Shown here: piece by piece, positions 19,526 to 28,723 of the stretch | Numbering within the stretch: position 1 is the first letter of the stretch | How the letters are laid out: every line of letters starts with the position of its first letter | NCBI RefSeq assembly: GCF_005116645.1 | Contig: NZ_SWCM01000008.1 | Location: 124,001-188,000 of the forward strand | DNA: 64,000 nt | Source of the DNA: Desulfopila sp. IMCC35006 | GTDB taxonomy: Bacteria > Desulfobacterota > Desulfobulbia > Desulfobulbales > Desulfocapsaceae | Direction: 5' to 3' | Program-made: the position numbers and the translations under genes | Notes under the pieces: generated by a model | The model's database searches: none | Told to the model about the DNA's origin: nothing | The model's input: only the letters and a program-made list of their open reading frames with translations

Positions 19526-20571
19526 AAAAAGTTAAAGGATTGTCTCTTTTTTCCGGAGGTCTCGATTCAATTCTGGCAACCCGCGTGGTTATGGAGCAGG
19601 GGATCGAGGTGGAGGCGATTCAGTTTGTCACCCCGTTTTTTAATTACGATATCCTGGCTGATATCCCCGCCCATAAATCGAAAATGCTGGATCAGTACGG
19701 CATTTATGTCGAGGTGGAGGATATCAGCCCCGGTTATTTGCGTCTGCTGCACAACCCGGCCCACGGCTTTGGGAAAAATTTCAATCCCTGTATCGACTGC
19801 AAGATTATGATGTTCGCCCGGGCGAAACAGCTGCTTGCCGAAAAAGGAGCCTCATTCCTCATCTCCGGAGAAATTCTCGGTCAGCGGCCGATGTCCCAGC
19901 GTCGGGACACGATGAACGTTATCGAGCGTGATTCCGGGACGAAATCCATCCTCCTGCGTCCTCTCTGTGCCCAGCTGATGCAGGAAACCGCAGTCGAGGC
20001 GGCAGGTCTTGTCGATCGCAGCAAGCTGTTGGCCATGAATGGGCGGAGTCGCTCGCCGCAGATTGAGCTGGCGGCAAAATATGGCATCACTGATTTTCCA
20101 TCGCCTGCCGGCGGATGCATCCTGGCTGATCCCATTCTGAGCAAGCGTATCGCCCAGTTTTATGCCGGCGATTCCGTGCTGCAGTCAGCGGAGATCTGTG
20201 TCCCTGATATCCGGGCCTTGCTGGTCGGTCGGCAGTTTATCCTCCCCGGTGGCGGCTGGCTGATTGTCGGCCGTGATGAAAAAGACAACAATAAGCTGGA
20301 AAAACTGATTCAGGCAGAGGATGCGAGGCTGGAAATGGAGGAGTGGCCGGGACCGCTGGCGGTGTTGAAAAAGGCCGGGAGCCAGTATCCGGATCATGAA
20401 AAGCTGGAGATCGATCTCCAGCTGGCCGCCGCCCTGGTGGTCCGTTACGGCAGAAAATTGCCGGAAAATATCGGCAAAGGGGAAGTGACCTGCCTTCTTG
20501 GCACAAGCCGTCGGCTCATTCTTGCTGCGCCTCTGGCGGATAAGATTTTTCGGGAGTGGCAGTTGTCCTGA
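19522..20571 (+). CDS. ThiI/MnmA-like PP-loop sulfurtransferase-type protein
   Basis: A 349-residue protein with an N-terminal PP-loop ATPase motif (LFSGGLDSILA, SGGLDS 11-16) and an NPCIDCK pair (C90, C93), as in tRNA thiolation enzymes. SGEILGQRPMSQRRDTM and the AGGCILADP segment are conserved in this delta-proteobacterial family, often labelled tRNA 4-thiouridine synthase-like. The C-terminal third resembles an NFACT-R-type domain (PDIRALLVGRQF...WLIVGRDEKDN). A tRNA-modifying role is likely, but the exact base is not shown. It is translationally coupled to recN. Confidence 0.75.
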   Translation: MKKVKGLSLFSGGLDSILATRVVMEQGIEVEAIQFVTPFFNYDILADIPAHKSKMLDQYGIYVEVEDISPGYLRLLHNPAHGFGKNFNPCIDCKIMMFARAKQLLAEKGASFLISGEILGQRPMSQRRDTMNVIERDSGTKSILLRPLCAQLMQETAVEAAGLVDRSKLLAMNGRSRSPQIELAAKYGITDFPSPAGGCILADPILSKRIAQFYAGDSVLQSAEICVPDIRALLVGRQFILPGGGWLIVGRDEKDNNKLEKLIQAEDARLEMEEWPGPLAVLKKAGSQYPDHEKLEIDLQLAAALVVRYGRKLPENIGKGEVTCLLGTSRRLILAAPLADKIFREWQLS

Positions 20572-20618
20572 TTTTTTTTACCATACCGCTGCTTCCCGTG
20601 CCCTGCACGGGGGAGCAG

Positions 20619-21572
20619 CTACTCTGCCGCAAAAAGCTGGTCGACCGCTTCACGGTATGCCGCTGGATTGGTGCTTTTCAGGATCTTTTTCAGCAGTTTT
20701 TTGTTGCCGGGAAAAGAGTTGATGAGATAGAGCCAGAGACTTTTGACGCGGCCGAGCAGGTGACTGGGGCCGTCGAGGCGCTCGGTGTATCGGTTGAACA
20801 GCTCCTCGTGAAAATTATAGAGGCGCTTTTTTCGGATTTCAAGAGATTGTTGCGGATAGTTTTTGATTTCTTCGGCAAGAAAAGGATTACCCAGAGCACC
20901 CCGGCCGAGCATCCAGCTGTTGATTTCAGCAAAGCGGTCGGCGAGTATTCTGAAGGTTGCAACATTATTGATGTCGCCGTTGTAGGTGAGGGGGTGCGGG
21001 GTCAGTTGCCGGCAGACAGCAAAGCCATCAGGATCTGTTGTGCCTCTGTAAAGCTGTTTGCCAAGTCTGGCATGGATAATTATCTCTTTTAAACAAAAAC
21101 GGTCCAATTCCGGGAGAAGTGCCCGGGTTTCCGAAAGATCGTTAAAGCCCAGTCTGGTTTTGATGGATAACTCCAGCGGCAGTTCTGGAAGAACCTTCGT
21201 CAGCAGGCCGACTATCTCCTCCGGGTAGGGAAGAAGGCCGGAGCCTCTTTTTTTACGGGCGACCATCGGCGCCGGGCAGCCGAGATTCCAGTTGACATGG
21301 GTATAACCAAGACCTGCCAGGCGGCGGGCCAGGACAAGAAAATCCTCCGGGTCGGTGTGCAGCAGCTGGGGCACAACCGGCAGGGTGGTGTTGTTTGCCG
21401 GCAGTACATCGCGAATCATCTTATCTTCGTACAGCGATTTCTTCTGCGGCGTGATAAATGGGGCAACTGCTGCGTCGAACCCTGCAAAATGGCGGAAAAA
21501 GATGTCCCGAAAGAGTGCATCGGTTAGTCCCCGGATGGGGGCGAGATAGAGGAAGGGTTCTGCCTGGTTCAT
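20619..21572 (-). CDS. dus: tRNA-dihydrouridine synthase
   Basis: A 317-residue FMN-dependent TIM-barrel enzyme that reduces uridine to dihydrouridine in tRNA. The N-terminus LYLAPIRGLTDALFR, NWNLGCPAP with catalytic Cys99, the SIKTRLGF strand, IIIHARLGKQLYRG and the YNGDINN / WMLGRGALGNPFL phosphate-binding segments are all present. Which Dus subfamily it belongs to cannot be told from the sequence by eye. It faces the previous gene convergently; an imperfect GC-rich hairpin (20588-20619) lies at the junction. Confidence 0.93.
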   Translation of the reverse strand: MNQAEPFLYLAPIRGLTDALFRDIFFRHFAGFDAAVAPFITPQKKSLYEDKMIRDVLPANNTTLPVVPQLLHTDPEDFLVLARRLAGLGYTHVNWNLGCPAPMVARKKRGSGLLPYPEEIVGLLTKVLPELPLELSIKTRLGFNDLSETRALLPELDRFCLKEIIIHARLGKQLYRGTTDPDGFAVCRQLTPHPLTYNGDINNVATFRILADRFAEINSWMLGRGALGNPFLAEEIKNYPQQSLEIRKKRLYNFHEELFNRYTERLDGPSHLLGRVKSLWLYLINSFPGNKKLLKKILKSTNPAAYREAVDQLFAAE

Positions 21573-21682
21573 ATGTTTTGTCGCGAAGAGTTCGAGAGAA
21601 TGTTCTTCTTTGGGTGGATGTGGTATATTACTTGATTTTTGCGGCTGGCTCGATGGATTGAGTTCGTCGCGGGAAGATCGTC

Positions 21683-23218
21683 ATGGTACAGCATGGACCT
21701 CAATATTGTAAAGGATTAAGGAAACCGGAACAGGTGCATCACAGCGGGCTGGAAAGTTTAACTGCATTGAGCACAGGCTACGCCGACGAATTGCTGCAGG
21801 CCCTCAGGCGGGTTGCCGGTAAGAGTGGCGCAGAATTATATCTGGTCGGCGGAACGGTTCGTGATTGTCTGCTCGGAAGGGTCTCGCATGATCTGGATCT
21901 TGCTGTTTCCGGCAGTGTTGTATCGATCGCCAAAATGCTGCAGCGCGAGCTTGGCGAAGGCACCCTCGTTGATCTCTCCAGCCCTGATGAGGAAACCGTT
22001 CGACTTGTCTGGCGTGGGGAACAGATCGACATCTCTTGTTTTCGCGCCGGTGTCCAGTCTATTGAAGAAGATCTGCCGCTGCGTGATTTCACCATTAACG
22101 CCATGGCCATGCAACTCGCGGCAGTGACAGGAGACGGGCATGACTGGGCGCTGATTGATCCGACCGGTGGACTGGACGATCTGCGCGAAGGCCGGATCAG
22201 GCATTGTCCCGGTGCCTTTATCGCCGATCCGGTGCGAATGTTGCGCGGCTATCGATTGTGTGCAACTCTTGGATTTCACCTGCAACAGACAACAAAGGAT
22301 TCGATCAGGCGGCACGCCCCTCTGATTGGCCATATTGCCGCCGAGCGCATCGGCTATGAACTCCAGCTGATCTTCGACTCGTCCCGAACCGCTGAGACGC
22401 TGCGGGAAATGGCCGAATCAGGGCTGTTGCGGCAGCTTCTGCCGGAACTCTATCTGGGAGAGGGGGTGGAGCAGCCGGAATTTCATCACCTGGATGTCTT
22501 CGACCACTGTTTTCTTGCGCTGCAGATGATGGAGAGTATTATTGCCGAGCCGGATCGTTTTTTCCCAGGTTATGGTGAGCGAATTGGTACGTATCTGAAA
22601 GAAGCAAATGTGATTCGCTGCCTGAAATGGGCAGCCCTCATGCATGATATAGGCAAGCCGGTGACTAAAGAAACCCGGGCCGATAAAGAAGGGAGGGTCA
22701 CCTTTTATGGTCATGACGAGGTTGGCCGGAAAATGGTGCAGGAGTTTGCCGATCGGGCTAAATGGAGCAGGGCAGATACCGAGATGGTCGGTTCTCTGAT
22801 CAGCATGCATATGCATCCGTTTCACCTGTGCAATGTGCAGCGAGAGGAGCCAATATCTAAAAGAGCGGCGTTGAAACTTTGTCGCCGCGCCGAACAGCGT
22901 CTGACCGGCTTGTTTTTACTGGCAATGTCAGACAGTCTTGCCAGTCGGGGAGAAAAAAAGCCGGAGCGAATGGAAGAAGAATTGGTCGCTCTGTTTACTA
23001 CTGTTCAGAAAATCTATGATGAGGATATTGAACCCGTGCTCCGCGGCCCTCGTCTTTTGAGTGGTAAAGATCTGATCGAAGAATTCAAGCTTGCCCCAGG
23101 CCCTCTTTTTTCGGAAATTCTCAGCGAGCTTGAGGCGGCAAGAGTCGAGGGACAGGTTGTCGATCGAGGAACTGCTCTTGACTGGGTAAATAAATTTTTA
23201 CAGGACCGAAACAGCTAG
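21683..23218 (+). CDS. CCA tRNA nucleotidyltransferase / poly(A) polymerase family with HD domain
   Basis: A 511-residue class II nucleotidyltransferase. The head has YLVGGTVRDCLLGR (GGTVRD 56-61) and the catalytic DLDLAV (D70, D72). The RDFTINAMAMQL and DPTGGLDDLREGRIRH motifs and an RNA-binding region follow, then an HD domain (MHDIGKPVTKE, H321-D322) as in bacterial CCA-adding enzymes with phosphohydrolase activity. It either builds the tRNA CCA end or adds poly(A). The tRNA-Arg in this window encodes its own CCA, so a repair role is likely. GGAAG precedes the ATG. Confidence 0.88.
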   Translation: MVQHGPQYCKGLRKPEQVHHSGLESLTALSTGYADELLQALRRVAGKSGAELYLVGGTVRDCLLGRVSHDLDLAVSGSVVSIAKMLQRELGEGTLVDLSSPDEETVRLVWRGEQIDISCFRAGVQSIEEDLPLRDFTINAMAMQLAAVTGDGHDWALIDPTGGLDDLREGRIRHCPGAFIADPVRMLRGYRLCATLGFHLQQTTKDSIRRHAPLIGHIAAERIGYELQLIFDSSRTAETLREMAESGLLRQLLPELYLGEGVEQPEFHHLDVFDHCFLALQMMESIIAEPDRFFPGYGERIGTYLKEANVIRCLKWAALMHDIGKPVTKETRADKEGRVTFYGHDEVGRKMVQEFADRAKWSRADTEMVGSLISMHMHPFHLCNVQREEPISKRAALKLCRRAEQRLTGLFLLAMSDSLASRGEKKPERMEEELVALFTTVQKIYDEDIEPVLRGPRLLSGKDLIEEFKLAPGPLFSEILSELEAARVEGQVVDRGTALDWVNKFLQDRNS

Positions 23219-23433
23219 GGGACACATTGATTTCGTACCTGGATAGTGCTGCTTTAGAGCTTGTCAAAGAAAAATAAATGGACTAATCCAGATAAATGGA
23301 GAATAAGTGGGACTCTTTTCAGTACCCCCTTGAAGGGTGTACGTGTCTTGGTTGTACATTCTCGTAATTAATGTTAAAAAGTACTCCCGTTTACTTATTT
23401 GTTGAACCAGTTTTGTAAATGTTAAACACTCTT
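23219..23433. other. Non-coding gap before the rlmE repeat
   Basis: About 215 bp with no gene seen. It is AT-rich and probably carries the rlmE promoter, but no confident -35/-10 pair was identified. Confidence 0.4.
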
Positions 23434-23517
23434 CCCGCCAAAAAACTCTGCGGGATAAATTCCTTCACGAAATAATTTTCTTGTAAAAAGCACAGGAAAT
23501 TATTTCTAAGTCATTGA
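23434..23517 (+). repeat. REP-like structured repeat, copy A
   Basis: An ~84-bp unit made of a first hairpin (CCCGCC...GCGGG), the linker ATAA.TTCCTTCAC, a second long hairpin (GAAATAAT...TCTTGT, AAAAAGC loop, ACAGGAAATTATTTC) and the tail TAAGTCATTGAT. The same unit occurs twice before panB at 27286-27453. It ends 3 bp before the rlmE start codon. Confidence 0.85.
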
Positions 23518-23520
23518 TAC

Positions 23521-24117
23521 GTGCGTAAAATAAACGATTACTATTCCAGAAAGGCCAAAAAAGATAAATATCCGGCCCGATCTATATATAAACTGGAAGA
23601 AGTGCAGCAGAAGTACAAATTTCTCCACTGGGGCGACAGTGTGCTGGATCTCGGCTGTTATCCCGGCAGCTGGTCGCTCTACGCGTCGGAGGTGATTGGT
23701 CCGAAAGGGATTGTCGTCGGGGTTGACCTGCAGCAGGCGGACCAGACCGTTCGTCCGGGGGGAGCGCCGATCCACTGGCTCTGCCAGGATATCCTTGAAC
23801 CGGAAATGATTCTTATGGTGCGGAAATTCCGTCCGGCTTTCAAGGTGATTATTTCCGATCTGGCTCCGGCCACCACCGGTAACAGGTGGACGGATGCCCA
23901 GAAATCACTGATCCTGGTTCGAACGACCCTGGCACTTGCCGAAGAGCTGCTGCTCAATAAAGGGCATTATATCTGTAAGGTGTTTCAAGGAGAAGATTTT
24001 CCCGCATTTGTTGAGGAACTGAAAAAACGTTTTGGTATGGTTAAGGTGCTCAAGCCGAAAAGTTCAAGAATAGAGAGTAGAGAAGTCTTTGTGTTGGGGA
24101 TGGACTACAAAAAGTGA
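23521..24117 (+). CDS. rlmE: 23S rRNA 2'-O-methyltransferase RlmE (FtsJ)
   Basis: A 198-residue SAM-dependent enzyme that methylates the 2'-OH of U2552 in 23S rRNA. It has the start YYSRKAKKDKYPARSIYKLEE, motif I VLDLGCYPGSWS (43-52), SDLAPATTGNRWTD and KVFQGEDF, giving the K-D-K-E type catalytic set. The likely start is GTG at 23521. A structured repeat lies immediately upstream, so the RBS region falls within repeat sequence, which may affect expression. Confidence 0.93.
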   Translation: MRKINDYYSRKAKKDKYPARSIYKLEEVQQKYKFLHWGDSVLDLGCYPGSWSLYASEVIGPKGIVVGVDLQQADQTVRPGGAPIHWLCQDILEPEMILMVRKFRPAFKVIISDLAPATTGNRWTDAQKSLILVRTTLALAEELLLNKGHYICKVFQGEDFPAFVEELKKRFGMVKVLKPKSSRIESREVFVLGMDYKK

Positions 24118-24120
24118 TGG

Positions 24121-24255
24121 TGTCGTAAAGCTCTTCATCCGAAGTCCGCGCTTATCTGCGTCGTTGTTGCCGTTTTTATATTATGTACGACGTACCGGAG
24201 TACGTCGGAATGACATAAAAACGGCAACAACGACGCAGATATGGCTTTTTACGTA
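24121..24255. repeat. Long perfect inverted repeat between rlmE and yebC
   Basis: A perfect 26-bp stem: ATCTGCGTCGTTGTTGCC... at 24154-24179 and its exact complement at 24215-24240. The 35-nt loop itself contains a CGACGTAC/GTACGTCG hairpin. Outside the stem a partial extension pairs CGTAAAGC (24124 onward) with GCTTTTTACG. The element could act as a terminator or be a MITE-like or REP-like unit. It carries no reading frame of note. Confidence 0.9.
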
Positions 24256-24310
24256 GCTGTCCGTGATTTTACATTTTTACGAAATTATCAAATAACAACC
24301 AGGTATAAAT

Positions 24311-25063
24311 ATGTCAGGACATTCTAAGTGGTCGACGATAAAGCGAAAGAAAGGTGCAAATGATGCAAAACGAGGTAAAATATTTACCCGTTTGATCAAG
24401 GAAATTACTGTTGCGGCCCGTCATGGCGGCGGTGACCCTGAAGGAAACCCTCGACTGCGCTCCGCCATTTCCTCGGCCAAAGCTGAAAATATGCCCAAAG
24501 ATAATATTGCCAGGGCCATTCAGAAGGGGACCGGTGAGATTGCCGGCGAGGTGTACGATGAGATCTTGTATGAAGGATACGGCCCTGGTGGTATTGCAAT
24601 TCTTGTGGAATGCTTGACCGACAACCGCAACCGGACAGTTGCCGATGTGCGGCATTATTTTGCGAAAAATAACGGCAACCTCGGGGAATCCGGTTGTGTC
24701 GCCTATATGTTCGACAAAAAAGGTCTGATTCTTGTTGATAAGACGACGGTCGAAGAAGAGGCATTGATGGATACTGCCCTGGAAGCTGGTGCCGAAGATG
24801 TCGTTGAGGAAGAGAACGAATTTCAGGTTCTGACTGCCCCCGAAGATTTTGATGAGGTGCGCAATGCCCTGGAAGAGGCCGGGGTCGGCTTTCTGGATGC
24901 GTCTGTATCCATGATCCCGCAGACCACCGTCGAGGTGGTCGATGAAAAAATTGCCCGCTCGCTGATGAAGCTGATGGAAAGTCTCGAGGACCACGACGAT
25001 GTGCAGAACGTTTATGCTAATTTTGATATCGACGATGGGTTGATGGAGCAGCTGTCAGAATAG
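24311..25063 (+). CDS. yebC: YebC/PmpR family protein
   Basis: A 250-residue protein with the hallmark start [21 protein letters not shown] and [19 protein letters not shown]. Family members act as transcriptional regulators or, in recent work, help ribosomes at difficult sequences; which applies here cannot be told. It sits directly ahead of ruvC with a 9-bp gap, a common arrangement in this phylum. Confidence 0.95.
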   Translation: MSGHSKWSTIKRKKGANDAKRGKIFTRLIKEITVAARHGGGDPEGNPRLRSAISSAKAENMPKDNIARAIQKGTGEIAGEVYDEILYEGYGPGGIAILVECLTDNRNRTVADVRHYFAKNNGNLGESGCVAYMFDKKGLILVDKTTVEEEALMDTALEAGAEDVVEEENEFQVLTAPEDFDEVRNALEEAGVGFLDASVSMIPQTTVEVVDEKIARSLMKLMESLEDHDDVQNVYANFDIDDGLMEQLSE

Positions 25064-25071
25064 GCAGGAAG

Positions 25072-25545
25072 GTGGAGCGAATTATCGGTATTGATCCAGG
25101 CAGCAGGTGTACCGGCTACGGAGTAATCGATGCCGATCGGGGGCAATTGCATTTTGTCGCCTGCGGGGTGGTGAAAACGACGACCAGCTCCTCGTTTTCG
25201 TATAGGCTCAATGAAATATTTGAGGGGATAAATGAGGTGGTTCAGCTGCATGGACCTGTTGTCGCGGCAGTTGAAGAGGTTTTTCTCGCCACGAATCCCC
25301 GTTCCGCCCTGAAGCTTGGTCATGCCCGTGGTGCGGCGGTTGTCGCCGTCATGCAGAATGGCTTGACGGTATTTGACTACAGTGCCCGGGCTGTCAAGCA
25401 AGGGGTCGCCGGGTATGGGCAGGCCGACAAGAAACAGGTCCAGCATATGGTCCGGGTGCTGCTCGGGCTGGCTGGCTCGCCCAGTTCGGATGCTGCCGAT
25501 GCCCTGGCCGTGGCTATATGCCATGCGAATCAATTTCACTTGTAA
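25072..25545 (+). CDS. ruvC: Holliday junction endonuclease RuvC
   Basis: A 157-residue resolvase with acidic catalytic residues in IIGIDPGSRCTGYG (D8), VAAVEEVFLATNPRSALKLGHARG and SSDAADALAVAICH. It cuts Holliday junctions after RuvAB branch migration. The start is GTG with AGGAAG just upstream. It is slightly shorter than the common 165-175 residues but keeps all motifs. It is first of a ruvC-ruvA-ruvB operon. Confidence 0.94.
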   Translation: MERIIGIDPGSRCTGYGVIDADRGQLHFVACGVVKTTTSSSFSYRLNEIFEGINEVVQLHGPVVAAVEEVFLATNPRSALKLGHARGAAVVAVMQNGLTVFDYSARAVKQGVAGYGQADKKQVQHMVRVLLGLAGSPSSDAADALAVAICHANQFHL

Positions 25546-25551
25546 GAAATT

Positions 25552-26175
25552 ATGATAGCCACCTTAACAGGCAAAGTATTTTCAAAGGGTTTTGACCGGG
25601 CGGTAGTCGATGTGGCCGGGGTCGGGTATGAAGTCCTCTTGTCAACCGACTGCATAGCCCGAATGCCGGAAAATGGCGAGGAGGCTTTTTTCTACATCCA
25701 TACCAATGTTCGAGAAGATGCCATCACCCTCTATGGCTTCCTGGAGGAGAAGGAAAAGGAGCTGTTTCTTATTCTGAAAACTGTCTCCGGCATAGGCCCG
25801 AAGCTGGCCCTGGCAATGCTCTCGGGCTTGCGGGTAGGCGAGATCTGTCGGGCGATCAGTGGGGGGGATATCAAAAGACTGACGACCCTCCCCGGAGTTG
25901 GCAAAAAAACCGCAGAGCGGATCTGCGTTGATCTGAAAGATAAGGTGGCACACTTGATTTCCGGCTCCGTGCCGCTAGCAGGTGGAGGTTCCATGGTCTC
26001 TGCAGTGGCCGGTTCCGCTGCAGCCGATGCGATCTCTGCCTTGATGAATCTTGGCTACCCGGATAGCGTTGCCCGGGGTGCACTTGGCAAAGTCAAAAAA
26101 CAGCTTGGGGAAGAGGCTTTTGCCACCCAGAAAGTTGAAGTCCTTATCCGGGAGGCTCTGAGAGCACTGGCATGA
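25552..26175 (+). CDS. ruvA: Holliday junction helicase subunit RuvA
   Basis: A 207-residue junction-binding protein. An N-terminal OB fold (MIATLTGKV...[13 protein letters not shown]), paired HhH motifs ([17 protein letters not shown] and [22 protein letters not shown]) and a C-terminal domain III ([12 protein letters not shown]) are visible. The tetramer positions RuvB on the junction. It starts 6 nt after ruvC and overlaps ruvB by 4 nt (ATGA). Confidence 0.95.
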   Translation: MIATLTGKVFSKGFDRAVVDVAGVGYEVLLSTDCIARMPENGEEAFFYIHTNVREDAITLYGFLEEKEKELFLILKTVSGIGPKLALAMLSGLRVGEICRAISGGDIKRLTTLPGVGKKTAERICVDLKDKVAHLISGSVPLAGGGSMVSAVAGSAAADAISALMNLGYPDSVARGALGKVKKQLGEEAFATQKVEVLIREALRALA

Positions 26176-27245
26176 ATATTGAGGAAGATATCGGTTCGGC
26201 AAAGCCCGGCAAACGCAACAACCGTCTGGTTGTCCCGGAAACCGATATGCGGGACCCAAGCAGTGACAATTCCCTGCGGCCGCAGAAACTCGCCGATTAT
26301 ATCGGCCAGGAGCAGGTGCGCAAGAGTCTTGCCATCTTTATCCAGGCCGCCCTCGGTCGCGGAGAGCCTCTTGATCATGCTCTTTTTCATGGTTTTCCCG
26401 GTCTGGGCAAGACCACCCTCTCCTATATAATTGCCAACGAGATGGGGGCGGGAATAAAAGTCACCTCTGGACCGGTGATCGAAAAACAGGGCGACCTTGC
26501 CGCAATCCTGACCAGCCTGCAGGAGGGGGATGTCCTGTTCATCGATGAAATTCACCGGTTGAACCATGTGGTTGAAGAGATTTTGTACCCGGCCATGGAG
26601 GATTTTCAGCTGGATTTGATCATCGGCCAGGGACCTGGAGCCAGGTCGGTGAAAATGGATCTGCCTCGATTTACTCTCATTGGGGCGACAACCCGTACCG
26701 GTCTTTTGACGCCACCGCTCAGGGATCGTTTCGGCGTGGTCCTGCGTCTGGAGTTTTATTCGCCGGAGGAGCTGGTGACCATCGTGCAGCGGTCGGCAAG
26801 GATTCTGGGGATGCGTATCGATAAAAGCGGGGCGCTTGAGCTTGGCAGGCGATCCCGGGGAACGCCCAGGATTGCCAATCGACTGCTGCGTCGGGTAAGA
26901 GATTTTGCCGAAGTGGGCGGACATGCCGTGGTAAACGGTGTCGTTGCCAATGAGGCCCTGAACCTGCTGGGGGTTGATCAATTCGGCCTGGATGATATGG
27001 ATAGAAGAATTATGCTGACCATTATCGACAAATTCGAGGGCGGGCCAATCGGCCTGGAAACCCTGGCAACAGTTGTCTGCGAAGAAAAAAACACTTTGGA
27101 AGATGTCTATGAGCCTTTTCTTATTCAATCGGGTTTTTTGAACAGAACTCCGCGCGGCCGGGTTGCTACTGCCAGGGCATACGAACACTTCAAGCGGAAG
27201 ATCCCCCGGCAGAGGGCTGTACAGCAATCTCTCTTTGAGGAATAA
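26172..27245 (+). CDS. ruvB: Holliday junction branch-migration ATPase RuvB
   Basis: A 357-residue AAA+ motor. Markers are the start region [19 protein letters not shown], Walker [12 protein letters not shown], Walker [11 protein letters not shown], sensor 1 [20 protein letters not shown] and the C-terminal winged helix ([25 protein letters not shown]). The 26-residue N-terminal extension is somewhat long, and an internal start cannot be excluded. It is coupled to ruvA. Confidence 0.95.
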   Translation: MNIEEDIGSAKPGKRNNRLVVPETDMRDPSSDNSLRPQKLADYIGQEQVRKSLAIFIQAALGRGEPLDHALFHGFPGLGKTTLSYIIANEMGAGIKVTSGPVIEKQGDLAAILTSLQEGDVLFIDEIHRLNHVVEEILYPAMEDFQLDLIIGQGPGARSVKMDLPRFTLIGATTRTGLLTPPLRDRFGVVLRLEFYSPEELVTIVQRSARILGMRIDKSGALELGRRSRGTPRIANRLLRRVRDFAEVGGHAVVNGVVANEALNLLGVDQFGLDDMDRRIMLTIIDKFEGGPIGLETLATVVCEEKNTLEDVYEPFLIQSGFLNRTPRGRVATARAYEHFKRKIPRQRAVQQSLFEE

Positions 27246-27285
27246 CAAGGGGGCGTGAGCTATTTTTTATTTCTAATTCATTAAT

Positions 27286-27371
27286 CCCGCCCAAAAGATT
27301 TGCGGGATAAGTTCCTTCACGAAATAATCTTCTTGTAAAAAGCACAAGAAAATTATTTCTAAGTCATTAAT
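27286..27371 (+). repeat. REP-like structured repeat, copy B
   Basis: The 86-bp unit CCCGCCC...GCGGG, spacer, then the long GAAATAATCTTCTTGT/ACAAGAAAATTATTTC hairpin and AAGTCATTAAT tail. It is in direct tandem with copy C and homologous to copy A at 23434. Confidence 0.88.
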
Positions 27372-27453
27372 CCCGCCCAAAAGATTTGCGGGATAAGTTC
27401 CTTCACGAAATAATCTCTTGTAAAAAGCACAAGAGATTATTTCTAAGTCACTA
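27372..27453 (+). repeat. REP-like structured repeat, copy C
   Basis: Second tandem unit. Its second hairpin differs from copy B on both arms in a matching way (AATCTCTTGT against ACAAGAGATT), so pairing is kept. It ends 16 bp before the panB start. Confidence 0.88.
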
Positions 27454-27469
27454 ACAACAGGATGCCATT

Positions 27470-28300
27470 ATGCGCAAAACACTTGCAGAAATACGATCCA
27501 TGAAGGCTGAAGGAAAGAAAATTTCCATGTTGACGGCTTATGATAGCTCAATGGCGAGATTGCTGAGCAGTTGCGGGGTTGATGTCCTGCTGGTGGGCGA
27601 TTCACTCGGCATGGTGATGCTGGGGTATGATTCCACCGTTCCGGTAACGATGGAAGAAATGCTGCATCATGTCAAGGCGGTTCGACGCGGGGCTCCAGAC
27701 AGTTTTATCCTCGGTGACATGCCCTTTGGCGCCAATCACACCGGCGAGCGGGATGCGGTGAAAAATGGTATCCGCTTTCTGAAGGAGGGAGGCTGCGATG
27801 CAGTGAAGCTCGAAGGCGGCCTGGAGATGTGCGGGGTTGTCAAGGCCCTTGTTACCGCAGGCGTGCCGGTTATGGCCCATATTGGCCTGACTCCTCAGAC
27901 GGCCAGCCAGCTTGGCGGCTATAAATTGCAGGGCAAGGGACTTGATGACGCCAGGCGGCTTCTCGCCGAGGCCAAAGGGTTGGAAGAGGCAGGTGCCTTT
28001 GGCTTGCTGCTCGAATGTATTCCAGACGGTCTGGCCCGGGTGATCTCCGAGTCGATTGCCATTCCGACCGTTGGTATCGGGGCGGGTGTTCATTGCGATG
28101 GTCAGGTGCTCGTCACCCATGATCTGTTGGGTATGTTTGATAAGTTCACCCCGAAATTCGTCAAGAAATACGCCGATCTTTCGCCCATCATTAAATCGAG
28201 TATTCAACAATATAACACGGAAGTCAAGAATGGCGGCTACCCCGGCCCGGACCATAGTTTTTCCAGTGATTCGGACTATAGTCATCTGCTGCGCGACTAA
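27470..28300 (+). CDS. panB: 3-methyl-2-oxobutanoate hydroxymethyltransferase
   Basis: A 276-residue TIM-barrel enzyme of pantothenate synthesis (adds a hydroxymethyl group to alpha-ketoisovalerate). Metal and substrate motifs: SMLTAYDSSMARLL, LLVGDSLGMVMLGY (metal Asp), FILGDMPFG, AVKLEGG, VMAHIGLTPQ and IPTVGIGAG. The family length is about 265-280. A CAGGA stands before the ATG. No other pan gene is adjacent. A terminator follows. Confidence 0.96.
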   Translation: MRKTLAEIRSMKAEGKKISMLTAYDSSMARLLSSCGVDVLLVGDSLGMVMLGYDSTVPVTMEEMLHHVKAVRRGAPDSFILGDMPFGANHTGERDAVKNGIRFLKEGGCDAVKLEGGLEMCGVVKALVTAGVPVMAHIGLTPQTASQLGGYKLQGKGLDDARRLLAEAKGLEEAGAFGLLLECIPDGLARVISESIAIPTVGIGAGVHCDGQVLVTHDLLGMFDKFTPKFVKKYADLSPIIKSSIQQYNTEVKNGGYPGPDHSFSSDSDYSHLLRD

Positions 28301-28335
28301 ATTTCACCGAGCGTTCTCCCTTCCACTCTCATCCG

Positions 28336-28375
28336 AGGCCGACTGACAGACGTGCAGTTGGCCTTTCTTGTTTTT
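28336..28375 (+). terminator. Intrinsic terminator after panB
   Basis: Stem AGGCCGACTG (28336-28345) with CAGTTGGCCT (28355-28364), one wobble pair, followed by TTCTTGTTTTT. It separates panB from the dcw cluster. Confidence 0.75.
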
Positions 28376-28625
28376 ACTTCTCCACCACTTTGCTCCACCA
28401 TCGGAAATAGTATTATTTCTCGCTTTTGGTAGTATTTCTAGAACATCCTGAAAACACTCAATTACTTGTTCAATAGAGGTGATCTGTGCGTTGGGCTGTT
28501 TTAGGGCCGAATTCGCCTATTTTCACTAGATACGGTAGACGATTCTCGACCAACACCCAATATGTTGTGGTGTGTCAATCTTCTCTTGTCGCCCTTATCC
28601 TCCTGAAGTTACGAGTATATTTTCC
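28376..28625. other. Non-coding region ahead of the dcw promoter
   Basis: About 250 bp with no reading frame or hairpin I can support. Composition is AT-rich. It ends at the mraZ promoter. Confidence 0.4.
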
Positions 28626-28654
28626 TTGACACTGCTCCTGTCTGAATATAAAAA
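28626..28654 (+). promoter_or_regulatory. Candidate sigma-70 promoter of the dcw cluster
   Basis: A consensus -35 TTGACA (28626-28631), then 15-17 nt to TATAAA/TAAAAA (28647-28654). The first MraZ half-site begins 10 bp downstream, so the operator overlaps the early transcribed region. Confidence 0.65.
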
Positions 28655-28663
28655 GGAGTATAG

Positions 28664-28707
28664 TGGTTCAAAGTGGGATGGAATTGGTTCAAAGTGGTTT
28701 GATGTGG
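28664..28707 (+). promoter_or_regulatory. MraZ box (five TGG repeats)
   Basis: TGG triplets recur at 28664, 28674, 28685, 28695 and 28705, i.e. every 10-11 bp on the same face of the helix, mostly within TGGTTCAAAG-like units. MraZ is known to bind clustered TGG-type direct repeats just upstream of its own gene. Position and phasing make this a strong candidate autoregulatory site. Confidence 0.8.
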
Positions 28708-28723
28708 TTCAGGGAGCATATTT

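Noticed and set aside
20588-20619. GC-rich hairpin as a terminator between the ThiI-like and dus genes
   Set aside because: No U-run follows in either direction and it touches the dus stop; kept only as a remark.
26055-27248. 397-codon minus-strand frame opposite ruvB
   Set aside because: Shadow of the ruvB coding strand; no start signals or family match.
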